In this document: positions 43,216 to 50,610 of the stretch, in pieces
Layout: every line of letters starts with the position of its first letter
Numbering within the stretch: the stretch's first letter is position 1
NCBI GenBank assembly: GCA_937127125.1
Contig: CAKZLO010000002.1
Coordinates: forward strand, 1 to 64,000
Direction: 5' to 3'
Source: an uncultured Ardenticatenia bacterium
Lineage (GTDB): Bacteria > Chloroflexota > Anaerolineae > 4572-78 > NAK82
DNA length: 64,000 bases
Made by a program: the position numbers and the translations under genes
Notes under the pieces: generated by a model
The model's input: the letters and a program-made list of their open reading frames with translations, nothing else
Told to the model about the DNA's origin: nothing
The model's database searches: none

Positions 43216-43986
43216 TCAGCGTTGCACCTCTTCGACTTCTTGATACCAGCGCACCCGCTTTCCCAACCGGGCACGCATTTTCCAGGCAAGCGTCTTGGGA
43301 GCAGCATGGATTGCCTGCTGCAGTGTTCGGATACGATTCTCAATCACAGCGACTTGCTGCACACTTAATGCGAGCTCATCGTGCATCGTAGCGCGTTGCA
43401 GCCGCTCCAGATTCATGAGGACAGTGGTACACAGTCCCCAATCTCTGGCACACAGATCTGTAATTACTTTCAGGTTGATGGTCTCCCGATCATGATCGCC
43501 CAGCTCGTGGTCAAGCAACAGGGCCAACACGTCGAGCACGTCCTTCGGATTGAGTTCGATGATCTGCGCTTTAGTCAAGAACAACTCGGCTAAAGGGACG
43601 GTCAATGCCTCGATGTGGAGTCGCCGCGCCAAGGGAATGTGATGCGCCATCTCAAAATCGCCAATGAAGACATCCACCTGACGCGCCTGCTTATCATCAA
43701 AGAACATCTGGCGCCGGTCGCCATTAAGTGTGTTAAACACTTTGTTAGGCACATAGCCCAGCGACGTCATCAATCTCTCCAAGCGAGGGGTATGCTCCCG
43801 GAGCGCAACCAGATCAATATCTGGGCAATAACGTTCCAACGTCGTGTGGTTCGCACTGGGACAATGTATCCGGATCGCCACACCGCCGATGGCACGCAAA
43901 AGGACATCGTGCCGCTGCCCCTCGGCAATGATGCGCTGTAGCTCATCCTCAATGCGTTCCGGCGAATCCACTTCTCCTCTAATCAC
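43216..43986 (-). CDS. Nucleotidyltransferase-fold protein
   Basis: 256 aa. The N-terminal half has a minimal nucleotidyltransferase signature: LLRAIGGVAIRIHC followed by CPDIDLVALREH (GG...DxD), then a third acidic position in RQVDVFIGDF. The rest is helical. This resembles AbiEii/MNT-type nucleotidyltransferases, which transfer NMP to protein, RNA or small molecules; no partner antitoxin is evident and membership of the BMC operon argues against a toxin-antitoxin role. The start is a GTG (43986) six bases after the permease stop; its ribosome-binding site is unclear. What it does for the compartment is unknown. Confidence 0.7.
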   Translation of the reverse strand: MIRGEVDSPERIEDELQRIIAEGQRHDVLLRAIGGVAIRIHCPSANHTTLERYCPDIDLVALREHTPRLERLMTSLGYVPNKVFNTLNGDRRQMFFDDKQARQVDVFIGDFEMAHHIPLARRLHIEALTVPLAELFLTKAQIIELNPKDVLDVLALLLDHELGDHDRETINLKVITDLCARDWGLCTTVLMNLERLQRATMHDELALSVQQVAVIENRIRTLQQAIHAAPKTLAWKMRARLGKRVRWYQEVEEVQR

Positions 43987-43991
43987 CTCGT

Positions 43992-45641
43992 CTATTCGAC
44001 GGGGATCTCTGCATAAATCTTCGAGACATCAATGCCCTGGCGAGTACGATACACACGAAAGCCAACATAGATCCCCAACGCCAGCAAATATAACACAGCC
44101 ATAAAGATCAGCGAGCTCGTGTTTTTCCACCCGATGCCATATAGATTGTTCGGATCCACCAGCCATTCATAGAGCAGGAAGACCTCAAAGCCTCCGAATA
44201 TGACGCCGGCGACAGTAATGAGCGGGATGCCCGCCACTTTATATCGAGCGATCGGAGAAGCATTATAGAGATCTGGCTTCACATAGGGCAGCAAAATGGC
44301 CGCAATAGTGGAACCCAAATAGGTCACTGCGATGACCAAGGTTGAACATAAGGTCAAGGACTGGAAGTTGAACACGTTCCATGCGAACAGCGCCGAAACG
44401 ATTAATGAAGGGATCACCATCAACAACAAGGCGTAGAAAGGTGTGCGGGTACGTTGATCTACCTCGGCCACCTTCTCCGGCAGCAGACGGTCAAAAGCTG
44501 CGGCGAAAATGACTCGCGTGGAGCTGAGAAACACGGTTCCTGACCAACCGAACCACCACATACCCATCGCTAGGACAACAAGGAATTGCACCAAACGGCT
44601 GTCAGTCATAAAGACTGCCAGGAGAGCCGGATAAGGCCAGATGGGTAGCGGCGGAGTCTGATCAGTGTAACCCCAACGATAGTTCCACCACGCCGCGTTC
44701 GCCTTTGTATAGAAGTCCCAAGTAAAGGTCTTTGAAATCAACAAGAAGAACACAACACCCAATGCTGTGGTGATGATGAGCGCCCAGGCCATGCCCCAGA
44801 AATTGCGTCTGAAATCAGTTGCACCACGCACTTCACCGTACAGAGTCGCCCCCCAGTTGGGCCACAGGTTGAAGAAGACGATGTATGGGATCGCCAGGAA
44901 GATTGCTGCGATGCCGCCGCCCATCAGTGGCACCACTGCGCCGGCTTCCTCGCCCGCTGCTATCACTCGCTGGTACAAATTTGCAGGATCAGCGCCAAAC
45001 AGGGAAGCTTGCCGTTCCAAGCCGGCTATGAAAGCCTCTGGGCTGCCCAGGAGCATAAACCCAAACACCACCAGCAGACCCAAAATGGCGATAAAGAAAC
45101 AAACTTTTTGGATCTTAGAGTATATCTTCATGCCAAGGGCAATATAAAAGCTGACAAACAGGCACGTAGCCACCGAGGCAATAAACAACCCTTCCGAGGT
45201 CTGGCTGAACCACAGTGCAGCGTCAGTCGCGCCGAGGATACCTAAGAGCGGGGTAAGCACTACTTGGCGGAGCATGTCACCATACAGGGGCACCCACAGC
45301 CAAAGTATGAACCACCACCCTGTCACCGCCAGCACGAAACCGATAGCACTTCCAAGAATACGGCTCTGCCACACATAATCGCCTCCCGCACGCGGCATCA
45401 CCGCAATCAGGCCAGCGTATACCACAATCTCAAATAAGATGAAGAAACCACTGACAAGGAGTGTGGGCAGCAATCCACCCTCAAAGTAGTACATCTGGCT
45501 GAAGCTATAAAGGCCCAATGTAATGAGGTTGATCGAGAAGGTAGCATAAATGAAGGCATCGAAGACGGACCAAGAACGCACCAAGCCAGTTGCCTTCCTG
45601 AGAAACAATGTTGTTTCAGCTCTTTCCTTGACACGAACCAT
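43992..45641 (-). CDS. APC-superfamily permease
   Basis: About 549 aa with 12-14 membrane helices (first: YATFSINLITLGLYSFSQMYY). It belongs to the amino acid-polyamine-organocation superfamily: PRAGGDYVWQSRILGSAIGFVLAVTGWW is the consensus helix 2-3 region. It should import an amino acid, amine or related solute for the operon. I chose the ATG at 45641, since AGAGGAGGCG lies six bases upstream; a TTG at 45671 opens a 10-residue longer frame overlapping the phosphoesterase. A permease of this superfamily also occurs in RMM-type BMC loci, which points to an amine-related substrate (inference). Confidence 0.85.
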   Translation of the reverse strand: MVRVKERAETTLFLRKATGLVRSWSVFDAFIYATFSINLITLGLYSFSQMYYFEGGLLPTLLVSGFFILFEIVVYAGLIAVMPRAGGDYVWQSRILGSAIGFVLAVTGWWFILWLWVPLYGDMLRQVVLTPLLGILGATDAALWFSQTSEGLFIASVATCLFVSFYIALGMKIYSKIQKVCFFIAILGLLVVFGFMLLGSPEAFIAGLERQASLFGADPANLYQRVIAAGEEAGAVVPLMGGGIAAIFLAIPYIVFFNLWPNWGATLYGEVRGATDFRRNFWGMAWALIITTALGVVFFLLISKTFTWDFYTKANAAWWNYRWGYTDQTPPLPIWPYPALLAVFMTDSRLVQFLVVLAMGMWWFGWSGTVFLSSTRVIFAAAFDRLLPEKVAEVDQRTRTPFYALLLMVIPSLIVSALFAWNVFNFQSLTLCSTLVIAVTYLGSTIAAILLPYVKPDLYNASPIARYKVAGIPLITVAGVIFGGFEVFLLYEWLVDPNNLYGIGWKNTSSLIFMAVLYLLALGIYVGFRVYRTRQGIDVSKIYAEIPVE

Positions 45642-45667
45642 TGATCGCCTCCTCTTGATGTGCATTA

Positions 45668-46621
45668 TCAACCGGTGGTCAGGACATAGTTCTCCACTTT
45701 GTCGCGTCCTAGCTGGATGACTGCGCCCAGTAACCTGCCTTGCTCATAAGCGCTCCCGGGATTAATACATAACGTGCGCCCCAGGCGCACACTCCCTCTA
45801 GCTTCATGAATGTGACCACACAAGTCAAGTAAAGGCTGGTGTTTCTCGATAAGATCACGCACCGCGCGACTGCCAACAGGCACCACAGCGTTTCCGGCGC
45901 GTTTCGGCTTCAGGTCTTTGGTGAGCTCTGGCGCGTCATCGAGGGTGCTGCCGTAGGGAGGCGCATGGAAGTTGAAGATAGCGTTGCGAGGATCACGCAG
46001 CTGAGCCACCATACTGCTCAAGCGGGTGTGCAGCGCCTCCTCCGATTCCTCGCGAAAGGTGTGCCATGGGGTGACGTTCGTCCACCCGGAGCTGATCATC
46101 TCGTGGTAATCATCGATTGGCACCACCTGTCCCTCCGCCAGCACAACATGTCGGGAGGAGCGGATCAAGTCGTCCAGCTGGAACATATCATCATTGCCTG
46201 GCGCAACATAACAGCGCAAAGCAGTCCCATCCAGCTTGGTGTCTGCATAGTCAAGCCACCGTTCCATTGTTTGCAACACTTGAGAGATAAACAGCTGCTC
46301 GATACGCCGTGGGTTTCCGTTCAACTCGGCAATTTCGTCCGGTGTTGTTACATAGGGGTAGTACCCACGGCTGCGGATTCGCTGCACCATCTCCTCGACT
46401 TCTTTGTTACCCCGCAATTCCGTCTCTTGCTCCAGCAAGACAACCCGATAACGATCACCCCCTTGGTGAACGATGGGAACGATGGCTTTTCCAGTCATAT
46501 CGCCGCCTAGCACCAGCACATCCACCCGGTAAAACTTGCCAGCACCGATGAACTTTTTCCAACAAACCTCTGAGCCGTGGATGTCTGTCGCGAAGAAAAT
46601 GCGCGTCAACCCCAACCCCAT
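45668..46621 (-). CDS. Calcineurin-like metallophosphoesterase
   Basis: 317 aa. All metal-ligand motifs are visible: IFFATDIHGSEVCW (DxH), VDVLVLGGDMTGK (GGD), YVAPGNDDMFQLD (GND), IFNFHAPPYGST and LDLCGHIHEARG (GHxH). It would hydrolyse a phosphomonoester or diester; the substrate is unknown. The gene starts three bases after the second BMC-P gene, so it is an integral part of the BMC operon, and its end overlaps the start region of the permease. A phosphatase is unusual among BMC operons and could act on a phosphorylated intermediate (inference). Confidence 0.87.
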   Translation of the reverse strand: MGLGLTRIFFATDIHGSEVCWKKFIGAGKFYRVDVLVLGGDMTGKAIVPIVHQGGDRYRVVLLEQETELRGNKEVEEMVQRIRSRGYYPYVTTPDEIAELNGNPRRIEQLFISQVLQTMERWLDYADTKLDGTALRCYVAPGNDDMFQLDDLIRSSRHVVLAEGQVVPIDDYHEMISSGWTNVTPWHTFREESEEALHTRLSSMVAQLRDPRNAIFNFHAPPYGSTLDDAPELTKDLKPKRAGNAVVPVGSRAVRDLIEKHQPLLDLCGHIHEARGSVRLGRTLCINPGSAYEQGRLLGAVIQLGRDKVENYVLTTG

Positions 46622-46624
46622 GCC

Positions 46625-46945
46625 TTAAGAAGTATTCCGCCTCCAGTACACATTTGCGGGCGGAAGCGTTTTTTCGTCGAGCAAATCCACAATGTCAATG
46701 ATAGCTGCCACCGTATGGTCCACTGGCACAAACTTTTTAGGTAGAGCGAGTGCCGCCTCACGGCCGCCAAGCACGCACACTAGCTCACCCGGCCCCGCCT
46801 GCGCTGTGCCATCTGCCGCAATGACCGGATCACCCTGCGGACGCAAGTTGCGATCCAGCAGCTGTACCACTAAGAACTTGATACCCTCCAACCCTTGGCA
46901 CTTCTGCGTCGCGACCAGGGTGCCGATCACTCGCCCAAATTTCAC
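46625..46945 (-). CDS. BMC-P shell pentamer protein (EutN/CcmL family), copy 2
   Basis: 106 aa. KFGRVIGTLVATQKCQGLEGIKF begins like all EutN/CcmL proteins; the family segment GDPVIAADGTAQAGPGELVCVLGG is followed by DHTVAAIIDIVD. Pentamers cap the vertices of the polyhedral shell. The start is a GTG (46945) with AGGGGCG upstream; it overlaps the BMC-T stop by four bases (GTGA). The other BMC-P at 49.0-49.3 kb is similar but clearly diverged, so the two may form different pentamers. Confidence 0.92.
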   Translation of the reverse strand: MKFGRVIGTLVATQKCQGLEGIKFLVVQLLDRNLRPQGDPVIAADGTAQAGPGELVCVLGGREAALALPKKFVPVDHTVAAIIDIVDLLDEKTLPPANVYWRRNTS

Positions 46946-47547
46946 GCTTCGCCCCTTTCACGACCTGCCAAGCGACCGAAATATGTAGTCTGCTGCAGAT
47001 TTCGCATCATCTCCTCGTGCAGCTGGGGAATCACCACCTGCCGCACCAGCTGAGATGGATCGCTCAAGGCACTTACCCCGATCTCCACAGCTGCTTCAAC
47101 GTCAGACACTGTGCCTTGGAACAGGCAAAACGCCTTGCCACACAACCCATCAGCTAGGCGTATCTCGCGTAGAGTGACCTGGGCACCCTTGACCCCAGCA
47201 TCCGCTGCCTGGATAGTCGAGGCCACCTGATGTGTCTCAATGACACCCAACGCTTCCCCTTCGCCCGATTCTCGCACCCCGGCAATGGCAGCGACCACCG
47301 CCGGGTGCACATGCGGCAAAAAAACGAAATCCAACACCCAACCCTTACCGACCTCTCGTCCTGCAGCCAAACTCTCTTGCACGTCGGCAACCTCGCCGGT
47401 AATCAGCACCAAATATTTGCCTGGTTGGGTGGTGCCAGCGGTGATACGCGCAATGGGTGCCTTCTTCACCATAGCATCCGCTGCCAGTATGCCAACCGCA
47501 ATACTGTTAAACTCAATGAGAGCTAGAGCCGGCTCATTTTCGGGCAT
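46942..47547 (-). CDS. BMC-T shell protein with two BMC domains (PduT-like)
   Basis: 201 aa with two BMC domains in tandem (about 6-90 and 97-185), forming trimers that look like hexamers. Domain 1: PALALIEFNSIAVGILAADAMVKKAP; domain 2: EALGVIETHQVASTIQAADAGVKGA. PduT carries an iron-sulfur cluster on a pore cysteine of domain 1 (text like TICPGKF). Here that position reads GTTQPGKYL with no cysteine, and instead a cysteine appears in the corresponding loop of domain 2 (ADGLCGKAFC). The end HEEMMRNLQQTTYFGRL is also PduT-like. It starts three bases after the aldehyde dehydrogenase gene. Confidence 0.92.
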   Translation of the reverse strand: MPENEPALALIEFNSIAVGILAADAMVKKAPIARITAGTTQPGKYLVLITGEVADVQESLAAGREVGKGWVLDFVFLPHVHPAVVAAIAGVRESGEGEALGVIETHQVASTIQAADAGVKGAQVTLREIRLADGLCGKAFCLFQGTVSDVEAAVEIGVSALSDPSQLVRQVVIPQLHEEMMRNLQQTTYFGRLAGRERGEA

Positions 47548-47549
47548 AT

Positions 47550-48986
47550 TCAGACGATACGAAAGCTATCTTTCAGGACACAGCGTCGGACGCGCGTAAA
47601 AGTGAGAGCCGTCGTGAGCCCCTCCCCTGTCGGGCTAGCAATGGTGAAGCTCGTGAAACCCTCACCTTCCGCTCCCAAACCGGCAATATTCGGCCCGTTC
47701 TTGATGAAGAGACTACCCTGGAAAGCACGCGCCATCTTGCTCAGATTGTCGATGTTGCGGCTGAACATGCTTGCCGTATGCCGGAAGCCATGTTCAGATT
47801 CAATAGCTAGGTCGATCCCCTGCTGAGCATTCCTGACCCGCACGATGGGCAGGATGGGCATCAGTTGTTCCGTCCAAACCAGCGGATGGCGCGGATCGTC
47901 CACCTCAGTAATGATGATGCGCACCTCATCGCCGGCATTGATGCCAATCTCCTTAAGCAACGTGCCAGCGTTCTGGCCAACGAAGCGTTTGTTGAAGACG
48001 CTCTGGTCACCGGATCCACGATTTTCCAAGAAGATGGCCTTGAGCAGTCGATTGAGCTGCCACGAGTTAATCTCTACTGCTCCAAGCGCCTTCATCTCCG
48101 CCTTGAGTTGGTCGGCCACACTGGCAACAACAAAAACCTCCTTTTCGTCCACACAAATAATGTTGTTGTCGAAAGAAGCTCCACGGATGATATCGCGCGC
48201 TGCTTGAGCAATGTCCGCCGTCTCATCCACGACCACAGGAGGGTTGCCTGGCCCAGCGCAGATTGCCTTCTTACCGCTGTGCATCGCCTCGTGCACCACA
48301 GCTTCGCCACCCGTGACCACCAAGAGGTCAACGCTGGGATGACGCATCAGCTCCTTGGCACTCTCAATGGTTGGCTCGACCACACATGTCAACAAGTCAC
48401 CCGGCCCTCCTGCCCGCACAATCGCCTCGTTCAAGAGAGCGACCGTGTGCGCGCTCACCCTCTTGGCCATCGGGTGAACGTTGAACACCACAGCATTCCC
48501 TGCCGCTACCATGCCTATCGCATTGTTGATGATGGTGCTGGTCGGATTCGTGCTTGGGGTGATAGAGCCGATCACACCATAGGGCGCATACTCGATAAGA
48601 GTCAGGCCATTATCCCCAGTGAAAACCTGTGGGCGGATGATTTCGGTGCCTGGGGTCTTATCAGCTACGAGCAAGTTCTTTTGTATCTTGTCCTCGTAGC
48701 GGCCCATTCCTGTCTCAGACCAAGCTTCATAGGCCAGCACCTGAGCAGCCTCTCGAGCAGCCTGGCGCATATGACGTACAATCTCATCACGGCGCGCAAG
48801 GGGCAGCATGTCTAGCTGTCGGAACGCTCTCCGTGCTGCGCATACCGCCTCGTCCACCGTCGCGTAAAGGCCCAGCCCTTGCTGAGCGTCGGGTGGTGTC
48901 GGCGCAAGTCCTCGCTTTTCGCGCACCTGCGCGACAACTTGCGCGACAATCTTTTGAATTTGTTCCGACTCAAGGGTCAAGGGCAT
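47550..48986 (-). CDS. CoA-acylating aldehyde dehydrogenase (EutE/PduP family)
   Basis: 478 aa. It converts an aldehyde plus CoA and NAD+ to acyl-CoA. The catalytic cysteine is in NNIICVDEKEVFVV; NAD and substrate regions SITPSTNPTSTIINNAIG, VNVHPMAKR-like VVFNVHPMAKRVSAH, and LVVTGGEAVVHEAM are typical of BMC-associated enzymes. The first ~20 residues (TLESEQIQKIVAQVVAQVREK) form an amphipathic helix followed by a Pro-rich linker (LAPTPPDAQQG), the pattern of encapsulation peptides. It lies between shell genes, so its cargo role is well supported. The aldehyde substrate is not given by the sequence. Its upstream ribosome-binding site is weak. Confidence 0.93.
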   Translation of the reverse strand: MPLTLESEQIQKIVAQVVAQVREKRGLAPTPPDAQQGLGLYATVDEAVCAARRAFRQLDMLPLARRDEIVRHMRQAAREAAQVLAYEAWSETGMGRYEDKIQKNLLVADKTPGTEIIRPQVFTGDNGLTLIEYAPYGVIGSITPSTNPTSTIINNAIGMVAAGNAVVFNVHPMAKRVSAHTVALLNEAIVRAGGPGDLLTCVVEPTIESAKELMRHPSVDLLVVTGGEAVVHEAMHSGKKAICAGPGNPPVVVDETADIAQAARDIIRGASFDNNIICVDEKEVFVVASVADQLKAEMKALGAVEINSWQLNRLLKAIFLENRGSGDQSVFNKRFVGQNAGTLLKEIGINAGDEVRIIITEVDDPRHPLVWTEQLMPILPIVRVRNAQQGIDLAIESEHGFRHTASMFSRNIDNLSKMARAFQGSLFIKNGPNIAGLGAEGEGFTSFTIASPTGEGLTTALTFTRVRRCVLKDSFRIV

Positions 48987-49000
48987 GATAAACTCTTAGC

Positions 49001-49291
49001 TCATCCCTTCTGATACACGACCCGCCCGTTAACCTCCCATGTATCCACGATCCCCATGATAACTGCATCACAGGGACGCTGATCGGTCAGGATCGTTTGG
49101 CGGGCCGAGCTACCTGTTGCGTACATAACCACTTCTTCGACACCCGCTCCTACCGCGTCCACAGCTACAACGTACCCCTCGATTGGCTTACCTTCGATGT
49201 TGAGGCGTTGTAGCACCAGAAATTTCAGACCCTCCAGCTTAGGGTCTTTACGCGTGGAAACGAGCGTTCCCACTACCTTGCCAAGCAGCAT
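49001..49291 (-). CDS. BMC-P shell pentamer protein (EutN/CcmL family), copy 1
   Basis: 96 aa. MLLGKVVGTLVSTRKDPKLEG starts as expected for the family; it continues KFLVLQRLNIEGKP and ends VIMGIVDTWEVNGRVVYQKG. The segment VDAVGAGVEEVVMYATGSSAR is the conserved core. It forms vertex pentamers. Its ATG is preceded by AGGAGGGG. It lies 48 bases after the BMC-H gene and 14 before the aldehyde dehydrogenase. Confidence 0.94.
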   Translation of the reverse strand: MLLGKVVGTLVSTRKDPKLEGLKFLVLQRLNIEGKPIEGYVVAVDAVGAGVEEVVMYATGSSARQTILTDQRPCDAVIMGIVDTWEVNGRVVYQKG

Positions 49292-49339
49292 AGATCCCCT
49301 CCTGGCGGCGGCATGGACGACACCTGCTGCGGGAGAAGA

Positions 49340-49660
49340 CTACTCCTGGACGCCACCCAATCCCAGCTCTTTGCGCACCTGCTCCGCGCGACCCAAGGGG
49401 AGCACCAGATCGATGTTGGTATGCGGACGCGGGATGACGTGCACCGAAACGACCTCACCCACTTTCTCTGCGCCGCGCACGCCAGCTTCCACTGCAGCTT
49501 TGACCGCCGCGACATCGCCACGCACAATGGCAGTCACATATCCACCGCCGATTTTCTCATAGCCAACCAGCTCCACCTTGGCTGCTTTGACCATTGCATC
49601 GGAAGCTTCTACCATCGCCGCAAACCCTTTTGTCTCGATCATGCCAAGCGCTTCAGCCAT
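49340..49660 (-). CDS. BMC-H shell hexamer protein
   Basis: 106 aa with a single BMC domain ([21 protein letters not shown]). The pore loop is KIGGGYV, then [19 protein letters not shown] and [15 protein letters not shown]. It is the facet hexamer of the PduA/EutM type. A short C-terminal extension ([18 protein letters not shown]) is charged and helical. AGGAGGT precedes the ATG. It is the only BMC-H gene in the operon, so the facets must be made of this protein and two BMC-T proteins. Confidence 0.95.
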   Translation of the reverse strand: MAEALGMIETKGFAAMVEASDAMVKAAKVELVGYEKIGGGYVTAIVRGDVAAVKAAVEAGVRGAEKVGEVVSVHVIPRPHTNIDLVLPLGRAEQVRKELGLGGVQE

Positions 49661-49765
49661 TCAGAAACCTCCTGCTCGAAGTGTAGTGTGTTATTACAGG
49701 ATAATCGAGTTATGTTATGATCACAAGTGATGAGAACCGGGGCATAATAAGTGGTCGGCTTGATC

Positions 49766-50404
49766 TTATTCCTTCCTACCACTCTCCACAACCCTGCCTG
49801 AGACACTTTCAATAGCAGCTAGGGCTGCACCGTAACCGGCCATAATATCACGTTCCTCGCCACCCAAATAGACACGGCCAAACGAACCAAAAGCAATCAC
49901 TTCCAATATGTTCAGCTCAGCTGCCTTCTCCGCTTCGTTTGCCGCCAGAGCTGCATAACCTGCCGGCGTGACCTCCAGCACATATAATGTTTGCCCGGCT
50001 AACAACATATGGCCGTGCCGCATGCGGTTGATTAGCTGCACTTGATGTGCATCCACGTGCCGAATGATCTGACTCGAAACGATCTGAGGCTTTTGACGAT
50101 CTTCCTCACGTACACCCAACGCCTCCAAAATGGCTGCTCCTGCTGCGCGCACTTCCGCCTGACTCTCAGAGTGCACCTCCAGCAGACCATACAGGCGTTC
50201 TACAATTTGCAGACCTGGCCGCACTTTGGTTGCTTTCAAGGCTATGTCCGTGATACGGTTGATTTCGATTCCTGGGGATATTTCGACCCACAGGGATGCA
50301 TCGCCAGGTAGAGGGAGAAAACCTCGCGCCACTGTACCTAAGAAGGCAGCATGTTGGGGTTGTAGACTGTCGAGGAATACATACGTGCGCAAGTCGACGC
50401 TCAA
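49766..50404 (-). CDS. BMC-T shell protein, RMM-like type
   Basis: 212 aa, two BMC-like domains without an N-terminal signal. It begins [21 protein letters not shown] and continues [23 protein letters not shown], with a second domain around [23 protein letters not shown] and the end [19 protein letters not shown]. From memory this layout matches the BMC-T of mycobacterial/rhodococcal RMM loci (permuted domain type), which needs checking. No cysteines. It is the first gene of the operon and starts at a TTG (50404) with GGAGG seven bases upstream; the start codon is unusual but the ribosome-binding site is strong. Confidence 0.85.
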   Translation of the reverse strand: MSVDLRTYVFLDSLQPQHAAFLGTVARGFLPLPGDASLWVEISPGIEINRITDIALKATKVRPGLQIVERLYGLLEVHSESQAEVRAAGAAILEALGVREEDRQKPQIVSSQIIRHVDAHQVQLINRMRHGHMLLAGQTLYVLEVTPAGYAALAANEAEKAAELNILEVIAFGSFGRVYLGGEERDIMAGYGAALAAIESVSGRVVESGRKE

Positions 50405-50469
50405 GGCAATACCTCCGGTGGAGTGTAGATGCTTTGTAGACAGCCATCACTCGGGTACACGATTGCGCC

Positions 50470-50498
50470 AGTCTACAACAAGATGATGCCACTGTCAA
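50470..50498 (-). promoter_or_regulatory. Probable promoter of the BMC operon
   Basis: On the minus strand a perfect -35 TTGACA (50498-50493) is followed after 17 bases by TAGACT (50475-50470). It is about 65 bases upstream of the first BMC-T gene and is the only good promoter pair in the intergenic region. Confidence 0.6.
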
Positions 50499-50548
50499 AA
50501 GTGTGGAAGGAGAGGATGCTGAAGGGTTGTTCATCTTGAAAACTTACG

Positions 50549-50572
50549 GTACAAAATTCTCGTGAATTGTAC
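50549..50572 (-). terminator. Inverted repeat downstream of cydC
   Basis: GTACAAAATTC (50549-50559) and GAATTGTAC (50564-50572) pair with a four-base loop and a two-base bulge. It sits between the cydC stop and the BMC promoter, so it may end cydDC transcription or act as an operator. No T-run follows directly. Confidence 0.4.
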
Positions 50573-50610
50573 GGATCAGCCTGACCCACAAGGCAATAAA
50601 GGGGCACTTG

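Noticed and set aside
43216-43986. Toxin-antitoxin module of AbiEii type
   Set aside because: There is no adjacent AbiEi-like antitoxin and the gene is locked into the BMC operon by spacing.
47865-48815. Long plus-strand frame (316 codons) opposite the aldehyde dehydrogenase
   Set aside because: A shadow of the high-confidence minus-strand gene; His/Arg-rich composition and no domain.
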